DNA of 64,000 nucleotides from SIG78 sp036677805 (GCA_036677805.1 JAVBVS010000024.1:1-64000); one strand, 5' to 3'. Counted from the stretch's first letter, positions 1-9,373 are shown. Translations and numbers: made by a program. The notes: generated from the sequence alone by a model not told the origin.

Positions 1-56
1 TTACGCCGTTCTTCTAGAGCGGCACTCACTAATTTTCTGGCATCTGCTGTTTCCAT
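1..56 (-). CDS. possible N-terminus of a gene leaving the window
   Basis: An open frame starts with ATG at 56 and reads leftward, beginning METADARKLVSAALEERR, without a stop before the window edge. There is no clear Shine-Dalgarno sequence, and only 18 codons are visible, so function cannot be assigned. It lies downstream of, and on the same strand as, the GntR-like regulator. It may be chance. Confidence 0.2.
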   Translation of the reverse strand, partial: METADARKLVSAALEERR

Positions 57-92
57 AATAGGTAATATATCTCGGAAAAACAAAAATGCAAG

Positions 93-1142
93 TTATTTAA
101 TTGCCGAATCTATAAAATCCAGCTGCGGCATATGACGAATTGTTTTGCCATGGGGTTTGCCGCCGCGTCCGGCTTTGATTTCCCGAAAAAACCGCCATGT
201 TTCCCGCCCCTGTTCCTCGTAGAAACGGTCGTCGTTTCCGCCGCGGTAGACGAATCCCGGATCGTGAAATCGCCGCCAGCTGTCGTCAACCTGCATTTTT
301 AAAGCCGGGTTCCGGTTTTTGAGTTCGCGTACAAGTTCCGGAATCCGTGCGTGAGGAACGATTTCAAAAATGACAATCAACTCCGGCGGTGCCATTCCAG
401 GCTGAAACCAGCTCTCAAGATTTTCCCAGATGGAACGCTGGAAAAATTCAACGCCGGGCGAATAATTGGCAAGCCCGTAATAATCGCAAATGTCGCGCCA
501 GCGCTCCGCCTGTTCTTCGGCTCCGACTCCGTGGACGGAAAACGAGCAGTAAACAATTCGGCGCCAGCCATGGGCGAAGAGCATTCCGGTAATTTGAAAA
601 ACCGTATAGAAATAGTCAAAGCCGATCCAGTAAGCGGGGCTATTTTCCGGTAAGCAGTTGGTTACGATGAATGGCACCCGGTTGATCATCAGGTGACGGA
701 AAATCAATTCGTAGGCGGTGCTGTAAATGAAAATGAATCCTTCACAAAACGGAGCATCCCAGAAGGCCAGTTGCCGGGCCAGGTTATTACCGGTGATCTG
801 AACCAGAACCAGTTCGTATCCATCCGCCCGGGCGCATTGCAACAGAGCCCTTTTCAGGGGATCGCCGGCAAAATCCAACGTATCATTTTCCCAGGTGACC
901 AATGCCACTACGCGGCTTTCCGAACGCAATCCGATTTCGGTTCCGGAGGTTCCGCGGGAGGAGGTCCGGATAACTCCCAGGTGCTTCAGTTCGGCGAACG
1001 CCTTGTGAATCGTACGGCTCGAGGCGCTGAATTCTTCGGCCAGCCGACGGCGCGAAGGCAGCCGGCCGCTGTCGGCATAAAAACCGGAGGTAAGCCGCAT
1101 TTTCAATTCAGTTGCAATAGCTTTGTAGCGAGTCACAGACAT
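93..1142 (-). CDS. GntR-type regulator with LacI-like sensor domain
   Basis: This 349-residue protein should act as a ligand-responsive DNA-binding regulator in the cytoplasm. Residues 1-70 form a GntR winged helix (YKAIATELKMRL, LPSRRRLAEEFSASSRTIHK). The rest, from about residue 80, looks like a periplasmic-binding-protein/LacI-type effector domain that normally binds a sugar. The start at 1142 is chosen because GGAGAAG lies 6 bp upstream; a longer frame to 1193 would add 17 unlikely residues. The regulated gene is not evident: the operon to the right has its own divergent AraC regulator, so the target may lie left of the window or be the gene itself. Confidence 0.8.
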   Translation of the reverse strand: MSVTRYKAIATELKMRLTSGFYADSGRLPSRRRLAEEFSASSRTIHKAFAELKHLGVIRTSSRGTSGTEIGLRSESRVVALVTWENDTLDFAGDPLKRALLQCARADGYELVLVQITGNNLARQLAFWDAPFCEGFIFIYSTAYELIFRHLMINRVPFIVTNCLPENSPAYWIGFDYFYTVFQITGMLFAHGWRRIVYCSFSVHGVGAEEQAERWRDICDYYGLANYSPGVEFFQRSIWENLESWFQPGMAPPELIVIFEIVPHARIPELVRELKNRNPALKMQVDDSWRRFHDPGFVYRGGNDDRFYEEQGRETWRFFREIKAGRGGKPHGKTIRHMPQLDFIDSAIK

Positions 1143-1307
1143 TCTACTTCTCCAATGATGCAGAAGTATACTGTGAAAACTCCGGCTTTGCAAGTGATAA
1201 GAGATTTTTAGACTTGAATTTTCGAATCAGAAGGTAAGCCACCGGATGATGGATTCCGGTTGTTGCGCGGTGATACTGCCGGCCGTCGTCTGATCGCGGC
1301 GCTCGCG

Positions 1308-1337
1308 GCCGCCGGGAGCGATGGTGCTCCCGGCGGC
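1308..1337 (-). terminator. strong hairpin after the MDR gene
   Basis: A perfect 12-bp inverted repeat (GCCGCCGGGAGC and its complement) encloses a 6-nt loop, 40 bp past the stop of the MDR dehydrogenase. No U-tract follows on the minus strand, so it may be a pause or mRNA-stabilising hairpin rather than a full intrinsic terminator. Confidence 0.5.
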
Positions 1338-1377
1338 TCGACGCCGTCCGGCGCTTGGCTGCCGGAGCCGGATGAAC

Positions 1378-2415
1378 TCACGGCTGAAGCACAATCCCCA
1401 TCGCCCGATCGGGGGTGTTGAGCAGAAGGTCCGCGGCGCGGTCGGCCTCGCCCAGCGGCATCCGGTCGGTGATCAGTTCCCGCACCCGAAGCCGCCGCGC
1501 GGCGATCAGGAAGAGCACTTCTTCGAGGTTGCGCCGGGTGGTGTAGGGTACGATCGCATGGGGGTAGTCCTGGCCGTATTCCCAGTTGCGGTCGTGGTAT
1601 CCCGGGCCGGTGCGGGCGGCGGCGCGGACGTCCAGATTGCCTCCGGCGGCACCGCCGTTCAATTCCAGCTTGCAGCCGCCGACCAGCACGATTTTGCCCA
1701 TGCGGTGACCGTCGGCCGAAAGCTTCATCACCGGCTCGACCTGACGGAAGGCGGGCTCCGCCCGGCCGCCGAACGCAAAGATCGCGGCGTCGAACCCCCA
1801 GTTGCCGGCGAATGCGGCGGTGCGCGCGGCGCAATCCGCACGGGAGGGATCGAGCACCGGCGCCAGACCGCAGCGGCGGGCAAGTTTGCGCCGTCCGGGC
1901 ATGGTTTCCCAGACCATTGCGTGGGTTCCGGCGATGCGCGCCAGCTGAGCGGCCAGATTGCCGACGATGCCGGCGCCGAGAATCAGGATGTAATCCCCCA
2001 GCTGCGGCTCGGCCCGGCGCAGGGCATGAAGCGCCGTCGCGCCCAGACAGGCGAACGCGCCCTCCTCGAAAGCCACTTTTTCCGGCAGTTTCGCCACCAG
2101 ATTGACCGGTACGTTGACCCGGTCGGCGTGGCGGGCGTTCGGGCCCATGACCGCGACCCGGTCGCCGGGGACGAGACCGCGGCCGTCGCCGTTGACGGCG
2201 CGGACGATGCCGGCGGCGGCATAGCCGAAGGTGCGCGGCGGCGCATCCGGCCGCGGCGTTTCGCGCAGCGCCCGGACCGGGACCATTTCGGTGCCGGGAC
2301 TGATCAGCGAAGCCTTGATTTCGACGGTGATTTCATGGGCGTCCGGTTCCGGCAGGGTTTCCACCGCCTCGCGGATGAGGCCGTCGCCATGGAGATAAAG
2401 AATGCGGCGTTGCAT
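1378..2415 (-). CDS. MDR-family (alcohol dehydrogenase-like) oxidoreductase
   Basis: A 345-residue medium-chain dehydrogenase/reductase. A GroES-like N-terminal half (HEITVEIKASLISPGTE) is followed by a Rossmann domain with the nucleotide loop ILGAGIVGNLAAQLA around residue 165. The catalytic zinc cysteine and the four structural zinc cysteines of classical alcohol dehydrogenases are not seen where expected, so it resembles zinc-free MDR members acting on sugar-derived alcohols or ketones. It is the last gene of a four-gene leftward operon, 12 bp after the large secreted protein, which suggests a role in processing the released sugar. Substrate unknown. Confidence 0.8.
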   Translation of the reverse strand: MQRRILYLHGDGLIREAVETLPEPDAHEITVEIKASLISPGTEMVPVRALRETPRPDAPPRTFGYAAAGIVRAVNGDGRGLVPGDRVAVMGPNARHADRVNVPVNLVAKLPEKVAFEEGAFACLGATALHALRRAEPQLGDYILILGAGIVGNLAAQLARIAGTHAMVWETMPGRRKLARRCGLAPVLDPSRADCAARTAAFAGNWGFDAAIFAFGGRAEPAFRQVEPVMKLSADGHRMGKIVLVGGCKLELNGGAAGGNLDVRAAARTGPGYHDRNWEYGQDYPHAIVPYTTRRNLEEVLFLIAARRLRVRELITDRMPLGEADRAADLLLNTPDRAMGIVLQP

Positions 2416-2427
2416 GAAACAGTGACT

Positions 2428-5400
2428 CTACTTTCTCTGAATGATCAGCAGTTGAAGGGAATCGGGCGGCAGTTCGAAGCGTTGGGCTCCGTCGTCCGAT
2501 GCGGAGCACTGCGCGCGGCCGTGGACCGCTTCGACACCGGCGGCCGCGCCGCGGCAGACGACCGTCTGGGGTTGGGCGGAACAATTGCCGAGCGCCAGCA
2601 GGATGCGGCCGTCGGGACGTTCCCACGCTCCGATCGCCACCTGTTTGGGATCGGCCTCCAGCCGGATGCCCTCGGGGGGCGTGCCGGGCGGATAGAAGCG
2701 GGCGTCGGCGGTGCCGAAACGTTCCTTGGCTTCCAGCACCCGGCGGACCTGCCCGGGATCGAGGTAACGCGGATAAAGCCCGGTGCCGTGGGGGATGATA
2801 TAAGCCAGCGCGGTGTCGGTGTGGCGGACCGGGTCGCTATCCTTGTTGATGATGGCCAGGAAGTAGTTCGGAATGCCCCACGGTTCGGAGAGATAGCGCG
2901 GGATGAACTTTTCGATGGTCAGCAGCGTGTCATAGTTCGCCCCGGCCTTGATTGCCTGCTTGAACCACTCGCCCGCGAACATCGCGGTGGCGAAACTGTG
3001 CATCGGCGGCGCCACCGCGCCGGAAATATGGATCCAGACCTGATAGGGCGGCGAGCCGAAACGGCTTTCGGCGGTACGGTTTTCGGCGCGGTTGTTCTGC
3101 CGGGCGATCATCGCGGAACGGCGCAGAAATTCGCGGATTTTGCGCACGGCGTAGGTCGGCTGGCGTTTGCCCTCGGCGTCGACGTAGCCGCAGCCGTGAA
3201 GCGCATTGGCGCAGGCGACGGGAAAGGCGCCGTCAAAGTAAAAGCCGTCGCAATGGGTGTTCCGCTGAATCCGGTCGAGCTGCCAGAGCAGATAATCGAG
3301 ATATTCGCTGGCGACGCAGCAGCGCACCTGAATGGTATTTTCCGATTTCCAGCGGTTGGCCGGGGTCTGAATCCACTCTTCGTAGTAGTCGACGAATTCC
3401 GGCTGGGCGTTTTCGGTGAACGAGAGCGGGGCGAAATAAGGAATCGCCGCCACGTTGCGCGCATGGCTGTCGGCCACCGCCGCCGCCAGCGGAGCGAAGT
3501 CGATCCCGCCCGGATCGCAGATTTTCGCCATATAAGGACAGTTCAGCCGCCAGACGGTGGTGAAATCCATATACTTCGCGAGCTGCGGAAACTGGCCGCG
3601 CGAACGGTTGCCCCAGTTTTCGGTGACGAAATCGCTTGAGCGGCGCGGCAGCGGCTTCACCGGCGTCAGCTGGAGGCCGAAGGCGAGTTTGCCCCGGGTG
3701 AAGGTTTCCCGGCCCCGGAAGGCGACGGTGAAGCGCACCTTGCCGTCGGCTTTGCCGGTGGCGAACGCGGCGGTTTCCGGCGTATCGAACCATTCCCGGG
3801 ATTCGTTCACGAAGCCCAATCCTCCGGCGGGGGTGCCGATCCAGAAATAAATCTGCCACGGATATTGCCGGGTTCCGTCGGGAATGTAGCCGTTGAGCGA
3901 CCGCAGCGGTGCGCCGTGGAAGAGCGTCGCCATGGTTTCGGGCAGTTCGGTTTCCAATGCGAGACCCTCAATGGGCAGGGGATCCGCCGCGGCAAGGTCG
4001 AATTCAAACCAGGCCAGACCGTCGTATTCGATCCGGACCGTGCCCTGCAATTCGACTCCGTCCGCGCGTCCGGTCACGGCGAGGTCGACCGCGGTCGGAG
4101 AGCTTTTCAGCACCTTGAAATCCTCCAGCCGGAACGATTCCTTCCGGTCGGAACGGATCAGCACCAGCTGCGGCGCGATGCGGCCGTCGGCGGCAGTGAA
4201 GATCACCGAATCGTTCCACTGATAGCGGCGGTTCCAGACGGTCACGGTTCGTCCGGTGCAGGTCATCGGCTCGAAAGGCGGCAGTACCTCCTCGTCAAGT
4301 CCGAGCCGGTTGCCGCGCCAGGCCGGCGGCGCGGGCAGCGTGAAGGCGGTTTCCACTCTATCTTTGCCGGCTTCGGCCACGGCCCGATATTGGCCGGGAG
4401 CCCATGCCCGGCAATCGACTTTGAGCGTACCGGCGGCGGGGACGGTTTCCGCGCACAGGGTTTTGGCGCCATCGGAAATCTCCACTTTGACCGGAGCGCC
4501 GGAGTCGGATTCCGGTACGATCTCAATCTGTCCCGCGGAGGGAAATTTGCGCACCTGAAGCGCCAGCGGCGGCCGGACCGCGAGGGGGCCGTTGAGCCGG
4601 GTCTGAATTTCACCGTCGATGCGGTAGGTCAGCTCGAACCAGTCGCAGGCGCGGTTTTCAGTCCGGAATTTGAGCCGCCGCCAGCTGCCATTGGCCTTCT
4701 GCTCATAAGTTTCGAGCGCGCCGTCAACCTCGTCGAAGCCGGTGTTTTCACGGAAAGCGGTGCCGCGTTTGAAGACCATCAGCTCCACCGCGGCCTGCGG
4801 CGGCTGCGCACCGCCCCCGAGCAGAAAACCCGGCAGCCGGAAGTCGCCCGTCGCCGGATCGCCCAGGCCGAACCAGAAAAAGCGGTTTCTGCCGGATTCC
4901 AGCAGCCGCATTTCAGCGAAGTTTTCGACCTCGGCGGCGCTGTTTTTGACCGGCGCAAGGGTGCTCGGTTGCGCGCCCTGATGAAAGACATTGAAACGGA
5001 AGCCGTCTTGCGGCAGCGCCAGGTTCTGACGCGGCACCGCGCACTCGATGAAGTAAAACGGTGCGGCGACACCGCTGTTCTTCAGCCATGGCGCCTTGGC
5101 GTCGGCGGCGGTTCCGACGCCGTAACGGGCGTCGCTGGCGAACGTCCGGTCAAGCCCGGTCATGTCGGTCATGCTGCCGGCGGCGGAGACGGCGATCCGG
5201 CGCGGCAGGGCGTCGCCCGGCGCGGCGAACATGAGTTCGGTGACGCCGCCGTCGCTGAAGATGGTCATATCGTCGTCGGCGCGGCGCGGCACGTCGGGGC
5301 GCGCGCCGGGAATCAGGATCAGGAAATAGAAGTTCCGGTCGTCATAGCCGCCCCGGATCACGGCGGTGCCGCCGCCGGGCAGCATCCGGCCGGTGGCGAA

Positions 5401-5631
5401 GTCGCGCATGGCCGCGAAGCCGGCGCAATCCTCCCATTCCCCGGGGGCGATCTTGCCGTCGGGGTCCGGGGCGCGGTCGACCCGGCCGATGCTGAAGAGC
5501 GGCGGCGGAGCCGTGTCCGGAGTGAATTCGGCCAGCCGCGCGGCGGCGCGGGCGTTGTCGGAGTTGAGGGCATCGGCCGCGAAGCCGGTCAGCGGCGGCA
5601 GCAGGAATAAAGCCAGTAGAATTTTGAACAT
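2428..5631 (-). CDS. large secreted glycoside hydrolase-like protein
   Basis: A 1067-residue exported protein. The start at 5631 has AGGAG upstream and gives a signal peptide (MFKILLALFLLPPLTGFAA); upstream frame to 5790 is discarded. Residues 45-180 resemble a CBM9/DOMON-like carbohydrate-binding module (KIAPGEWEDCAGFAA, YDDRNFYFLILIPG). A beta-sandwich region follows, and a C-terminal alpha/beta-barrel-like part carries HCDGFYFDGAFPV, whose acidic residues could be catalytic. The layout resembles large secreted proteins of the DUF6067/GH123-related type, but that family name is an inference. Second-last in an operon with a Gfo/Idh dehydrogenase, pseudopilin and MDR enzyme, consistent with polysaccharide breakdown outside the cell. 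Confidence 0.7.
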   Translation of the reverse strand: MFKILLALFLLPPLTGFAADALNSDNARAAARLAEFTPDTAPPPLFSIGRVDRAPDPDGKIAPGEWEDCAGFAAMRDFATGRMLPGGGTAVIRGGYDDRNFYFLILIPGARPDVPRRADDDMTIFSDGGVTELMFAAPGDALPRRIAVSAAGSMTDMTGLDRTFASDARYGVGTAADAKAPWLKNSGVAAPFYFIECAVPRQNLALPQDGFRFNVFHQGAQPSTLAPVKNSAAEVENFAEMRLLESGRNRFFWFGLGDPATGDFRLPGFLLGGGAQPPQAAVELMVFKRGTAFRENTGFDEVDGALETYEQKANGSWRRLKFRTENRACDWFELTYRIDGEIQTRLNGPLAVRPPLALQVRKFPSAGQIEIVPESDSGAPVKVEISDGAKTLCAETVPAAGTLKVDCRAWAPGQYRAVAEAGKDRVETAFTLPAPPAWRGNRLGLDEEVLPPFEPMTCTGRTVTVWNRRYQWNDSVIFTAADGRIAPQLVLIRSDRKESFRLEDFKVLKSSPTAVDLAVTGRADGVELQGTVRIEYDGLAWFEFDLAAADPLPIEGLALETELPETMATLFHGAPLRSLNGYIPDGTRQYPWQIYFWIGTPAGGLGFVNESREWFDTPETAAFATGKADGKVRFTVAFRGRETFTRGKLAFGLQLTPVKPLPRRSSDFVTENWGNRSRGQFPQLAKYMDFTTVWRLNCPYMAKICDPGGIDFAPLAAAVADSHARNVAAIPYFAPLSFTENAQPEFVDYYEEWIQTPANRWKSENTIQVRCCVASEYLDYLLWQLDRIQRNTHCDGFYFDGAFPVACANALHGCGYVDAEGKRQPTYAVRKIREFLRRSAMIARQNNRAENRTAESRFGSPPYQVWIHISGAVAPPMHSFATAMFAGEWFKQAIKAGANYDTLLTIEKFIPRYLSEPWGIPNYFLAIINKDSDPVRHTDTALAYIIPHGTGLYPRYLDPGQVRRVLEAKERFGTADARFYPPGTPPEGIRLEADPKQVAIGAWERPDGRILLALGNCSAQPQTVVCRGAAAGVEAVHGRAQCSASDDGAQRFELPPDSLQLLIIQRK

Positions 5632-5641
5632 GGGGATCTCC

Positions 5642-6334
5642 TTACGGATAGGCTTTCTTGATGATGGCGGCATTGCCGCCGTACCACGGGGAGGCATTGG
5701 TTTTGGCCGAGGGCGAATCGCCCACCAGCTTGCGGTAGTCGGCGCTGTCGCAATGGCCGTCGGCATAGAGCACATTGGCCAGCCCGGCATGGCGGAAATA
5801 CTGGAAGGCCGCGTCGCAGTAGGCGATGAAGTAGCCGTGAGGCGCGGCCGCGGTGCCGTTGTCGACCAATACCAGGGTGTCGTCCGGGGGACTCGGCGGC
5901 TCCTTCACATAACCGGTGGAAACGGTTCCGCCGGGGGTGTTGCCGTTGCCCATGCCGTAACGGCTCATGCCGTAGCTGACATAGGTCGCCTTGACCCGGC
6001 TGCCGGCGTCGTAACGCGAGTTCGGGCAGATGAAGGCGCTCGCAGTGCCGAAATACTCCTCATCCTTGTCCATGTTCGGCATATAGACGATCAGCGTTTC
6101 CACCCATTTGAGATAGGTGGTGCCATTGCCGAGCGGATGTCCGATGGCCGGGAAATAACCGTCGTTGTCGGTCCGGTACAGAGTCATGCAGGTGCCGAGT
6201 TGCTTGAGGTTGCTCAGGCAGTTGATTCGCCGCGCCGATTCCCGCGCCGCCGCCAATGCGGGCAGCAGCATGGCGGCCAGAATGGCGATGATCGCGATCA
6301 CGACGAGGAGTTCAATGAGCGTAAACTTTTTCAT
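5642..6334 (-). CDS. pseudopilin-like protein, prepilin leader
   Basis: 230 residues. The N-terminus MKKFTLIELLVVIAIIAIL is a type IV prepilin/type II pseudopilin leader: short basic stretch, cleavage before the methylated Phe, Glu at +5, then a hydrophobic helix. The remainder is a globular extracytoplasmic domain, and the C-terminal part has the ADGH motif of the DUF1559-like/H-X9-DG group common in PVC bacteria. AGGAG precedes the ATG, which overlaps the stop of the Gfo/Idh gene by 4 bp, so the two are translationally coupled. It may sit on the cell surface or in a secretion pseudopilus and bind substrate; it is not a standard pilus operon member. Confidence 0.85.
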   Translation of the reverse strand: MKKFTLIELLVVIAIIAILAAMLLPALAAARESARRINCLSNLKQLGTCMTLYRTDNDGYFPAIGHPLGNGTTYLKWVETLIVYMPNMDKDEEYFGTASAFICPNSRYDAGSRVKATYVSYGMSRYGMGNGNTPGGTVSTGYVKEPPSPPDDTLVLVDNGTAAAPHGYFIAYCDAAFQYFRHAGLANVLYADGHCDSADYRKLVGDSPSAKTNASPWYGGNAAIIKKAYP

Positions 6335-7428
6335 GATTCCGGGCTCCTTTCGGGGTCGGCTCCGGCGGCGGCAGCGGCGACCGTCCGCAGCGGCGAAGCG
6401 AGGATTTCAAAACAGTAACGGATGGTTTCAAGCTGGTCGGCGAAGCAACAGTGGGGCATGACGCCATTTTTCACGCAGTCGACGAAGTAGCGGTCGGCGG
6501 CGGTGAAGCCGCAGCATCCGGCCAGATCCTTGATTTCAACCAGATCTTCATCGCGGATTTTCTCGACTTCGGGTATGCCGCGCCGGACGATGCGCGCTTC
6601 CATGCGCATTCCGGTTTTCTGCCGGGGGTCGTAGGGGTCGAAACGGTCGATGATGTAGCAGGAGATGCCGTCGCCGTGGAGGTCCCATTGCTGCACCCGG
6701 CCGCCGACCCGGCCGTTGGCGGCGAAATAGCCGGTGGCGCCGCCGGCGAAGTCGGCCAGGGCGAAGAATGCGGTCGGAACTTCGTCCGCCGCGGTCCGCT
6801 GCTGTTTGGGGTAAAAATTCCGGATTTCGCCGCCGAGGAAGCGCATCAGGTCGAGCGCGTGCATCAGGTCGCTGGTCAGCCGGTCGAGGTAGACGCCGGG
6901 AGTGTTCTTTTCCGGCAGCCAGCCCTTGTAGAAGTGGCAGTCGCAGTTGAGCACCGGTCCGAGTTTGCGGACCTCGGCCAGGCAATGGGTCACCAGCGGT
7001 GCGAAGCGGCGGTTGACGCTGACCATGTTGACCACACCGGCGCGCGCGGCGGCGGCGGCCAGTCTGGCGGCATCGTCCGGGTTCATGGCCAGCGGTTTTT
7101 CGACCAGCACCGGGCACTTTCGCGCCAGCAGGTCGAGCACGGTTTCCAGATAGATGCGGCCAATCTCCGGCGGATTGTGCTTGGAGCTCAAAAAATACTG
7201 CGGGATCAATACTTCCACCGCATCCGGCCGGAATTGTTCAAGCATGGCCCGGGCGTCGCGGTAGCAGCGTCCGGCGGGAACGCCGAACTGGGTTCCGCAC
7301 TGCCGCAGGGTGGCATCGTCAATGTCGCAAATCGCCAGTTCCACATCGTCGAAACGGCTCAGACCCGGCAGATGATAGACCTGTCCGGCATGGCCGAGTC
7401 CGATGACTCCGATCTTCAATTTCTTCAC
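6331..7428 (-). CDS. Gfo/Idh/MocA family oxidoreductase
   Basis: A 365-residue NAD(P)-dependent sugar/polyol dehydrogenase-like protein. The N-terminal Rossmann fold has GVIGLGHAGQVYHLPGL, and CPVLVEKPLAMNPDDAARL contains the EKP lysine motif of the family. A C-terminal alpha/beta substrate domain follows. The start codon is GTG with AAGGAA upstream. It is the first gene of the leftward operon and follows a promoter at 7478-7505. It probably oxidises a sugar or sugar acid released by the secreted protein of the same operon; the substrate cannot be read from the sequence. Confidence 0.88.
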   Translation of the reverse strand: MKKLKIGVIGLGHAGQVYHLPGLSRFDDVELAICDIDDATLRQCGTQFGVPAGRCYRDARAMLEQFRPDAVEVLIPQYFLSSKHNPPEIGRIYLETVLDLLARKCPVLVEKPLAMNPDDAARLAAAAARAGVVNMVSVNRRFAPLVTHCLAEVRKLGPVLNCDCHFYKGWLPEKNTPGVYLDRLTSDLMHALDLMRFLGGEIRNFYPKQQRTAADEVPTAFFALADFAGGATGYFAANGRVGGRVQQWDLHGDGISCYIIDRFDPYDPRQKTGMRMEARIVRRGIPEVEKIRDEDLVEIKDLAGCCGFTAADRYFVDCVKNGVMPHCCFADQLETIRYCFEILASPLRTVAAAAAGADPERSPES

Positions 7429-7477
7429 CGCAACGATTCCTTTCCGGCGGGATCAACCCGCATCTTTGGTTTGGTCA

Positions 7478-7505
7478 AATATAAGTATATCGCATTTTTT
7501 TTCAA
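7478..7505 (-). promoter_or_regulatory. promoter of the Gfo/Idh operon
   Basis: TTGAAA (7505-7500), a 16-bp spacer and TATATT (7483-7478) on the minus strand; predicted start near 7471, about 43 nt before the GTG codon. Confidence 0.6.
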
Positions 7506-7523
7506 AAAGAAGGGCAATAAAGC

Positions 7524-7552
7524 TTGAAAATTATATAAAAATCGCATATTGT
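7524..7552 (+). promoter_or_regulatory. promoter of the AraC gene at 7577
   Basis: TTGAAA (7524-7529), 17-bp spacer, TATTGT (7547-7552). It is back to back with the divergent operon promoter, leaving about 20 bp between the two -35 boxes, a good place for the AraC protein to act on both. Confidence 0.55.
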
Positions 7553-7576
7553 ATCTTCAAACCCGGAAAGGACGCC

Positions 7577-8416
7577 ATGAATCCCGCCGGAGATTTCATC
7601 AAACGCCATCTCAATCTGCATATGGTCGGGCTGATCGACATCCGGAAGCCGTTGCCGGGATCGGAACGGCTGCATCGCCACCGTTTCTGGCAGATCAATC
7701 TGGCCTGCGCCGGAGAGATCGGCCTCTGGAGCCAGCATACCCGGCAGCGCTTCTGCGCCGGCGATCTGCTGGTCGTCCCGCCGGGTGCGCCGCACTATCT
7801 GGATTACAGCCGGTGTGGAGTTTATCGCGGATTGACCTTCAAATTCGACCTGACCGCGGACCATGCGCCGCCGGACGATGAGTTTCTGCTGGTTCGCGGC
7901 GACGCCGCCAGCCGCCGCCTGATCGCGGCGGTGACGGAGCTTTGCCGGGGCTTTCTGCCGCAGGCGCTGGAAACGCCCAACCGCGAATTCAATGTGCCGG
8001 CCGGCGGCATGGGGCATTTGCCGCTTGAGGACATGCTGTGGGGCGTGCTGCGCTATTACTATCTGGCGCGGGCGCAGCACCGTTCCGGCGGCGAAATCTT
8101 TTTCCGGCTGCGGGAGCTCATCGCCCGGCGCAACGGCGCGCCGGTCACGGTGGCCGAGCTGGCCGCCGAGGCGGGCTATTCGACCGGTCATCTCCGCGTT
8201 CTGGTCCGGGAGCGGACCGGAGAGCCGACCAAGACCTTTATCGACAAGGAACGCATCGCGATCATCCGCAACCATCTGAAATACACCAGTCTGAACATGA
8301 GCGAACTGGCTGCGCGGCTGGGCTTCTGCCATCTGCTCTATTTCAACAAATTCTTCCGCAAATACGCCGGCTTGTCGCCGCTGGCTTACCGCAAGCGCTG
8401 CTGGCAGGAAGAATAG
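7577..8416 (+). CDS. AraC-family transcriptional regulator
   Basis: 279 residues. The N-terminal cupin-like sensor domain has LHRHRFWQINLACAGEIGLW and VPPGAPHYLDYS; the C-terminal 100 residues contain two helix-turn-helix motifs (VAELAAEAGYSTGHLRVLV and MSELAARLGFCHLLYFNKFF) ending in the typical PLAYRK. GGAAAGGA precedes the ATG at 7577; the open frame back to 7403 lacks a start signal and overlaps the promoter. It diverges from the carbohydrate operon at 7428-1378 and is its likely activator, responding to a sugar. Confidence 0.88.
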   Translation: MNPAGDFIKRHLNLHMVGLIDIRKPLPGSERLHRHRFWQINLACAGEIGLWSQHTRQRFCAGDLLVVPPGAPHYLDYSRCGVYRGLTFKFDLTADHAPPDDEFLLVRGDAASRRLIAAVTELCRGFLPQALETPNREFNVPAGGMGHLPLEDMLWGVLRYYYLARAQHRSGGEIFFRLRELIARRNGAPVTVAELAAEAGYSTGHLRVLVRERTGEPTKTFIDKERIAIIRNHLKYTSLNMSELAARLGFCHLLYFNKFFRKYAGLSPLAYRKRCWQEE

Positions 8417-8446
8417 CGCGATCGGGCGCCCGCCGGACTGCAAAGG

Positions 8447-9373
8447 TCAGACGGCGCGTTTGCCGCCGCGCAGTTTGCGATAGGCCGCCGGCGACATGCC
8501 GTAGCAGCGCTTGAACAGGCTGTAAAAGCGGCTCAGGCTCCGGAAGCGGAGCTGTTCGGCAATTTCCAGAATGTCAACGTTGCTGTCGGCCAGCATTCGG
8601 GCGGCGTGATTGATCCGGAGCTCGTTCACGAAATCGGTGGGGGTTTTGCCGAGATAGCGCCGGAAGGATTTGCAGAGGTGGCCGGGGGTCCGGCAGGCCA
8701 GCTTCTGCATGCGCTCGACTCCGGCGCGGAGGTTTTCTTCGCGGCGCATCTGCGAACAGAGTTTCTCCAGCCATTCGGGGACGTGCGCTTCGCTCAGCAG
8801 ATTGATTTCGTCGATGAAAAATCGGCTGTAAAGATCGCCCAGCAGAATCTTGAGCTTGATCCGGCGCAATTGCGGCGACTCCGCCGGATTGTTCAATTTC
8901 AGCAGCTTGGCATAGAGCGACCCGGTGGCCACCGGGTCGAGCCGGAAGGACGGCGGCAGCACCGGCGCGGTCAGCTGCTGGAGAAAGGCGTCGTTTTCGA
9001 GATAGACGCTCAGGCTCAGAAACAGCTCCAGATCGAAGTCGAGCAGCACGATCTCGGCCTTGCCGAAGCCTTCGGCGGGAGCGAAGCCATGGATATCGTC
9101 GGGACGCATGAACACCAGGTCCCCGGCGGTCAGCTGTTGCCGGTCGCCATTGACATTATGCAGCAATCCACCGGAATTGACCAGTACGATTTCGGCGAAA
9201 TCGTGACAGTGCCGGAGCGTCCCGGCCTGGGGAATGCGGTGGAAAAAAAGATCGCCGCCGGTCTGCATGAAACGGAACTCTTTCTCCTGCGTCCAGGTGA
9301 TTTCATGGCAGGATATCCGGGCGCCCAGCGCCGGATCGAGCCAGCCTTCGGCGGTCTGACGGTTGTTGTCCAA
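8447..9373 (-). CDS. AraC-family transcriptional regulator
   Basis: 308 residues. The N-terminal cupin domain includes LRHCHDFAEIVLVNSGG and GDLVFMRPDDIHGF; the C-terminal AraC DNA-binding domain includes ACRTPGHLCKSFRRYLG and EIAEQLRFRSLSRFYSLF. The start is read as TTG at 9373, 7 bp after GGAGG; the ATG at 9380 is out of frame. It converges on the other AraC gene (30-bp gap) and diverges from the corrinoid methyltransferase operon at 9514, which is its probable target. Confidence 0.85.
   Translation of the reverse strand: MDNNRQTAEGWLDPALGARISCHEITWTQEKEFRFMQTGGDLFFHRIPQAGTLRHCHDFAEIVLVNSGGLLHNVNGDRQQLTAGDLVFMRPDDIHGFAPAEGFGKAEIVLLDFDLELFLSLSVYLENDAFLQQLTAPVLPPSFRLDPVATGSLYAKLLKLNNPAESPQLRRIKLKILLGDLYSRFFIDEINLLSEAHVPEWLEKLCSQMRREENLRAGVERMQKLACRTPGHLCKSFRRYLGKTPTDFVNELRINHAARMLADSNVDILEIAEQLRFRSLSRFYSLFKRCYGMSPAAYRKLRGGKRAV

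Noticed and set aside
1321..3639. 772-codon plus-strand frame
   Set aside because: Antisense of the MDR and large secreted protein genes; composition is typical of GC-rich shadow frames.
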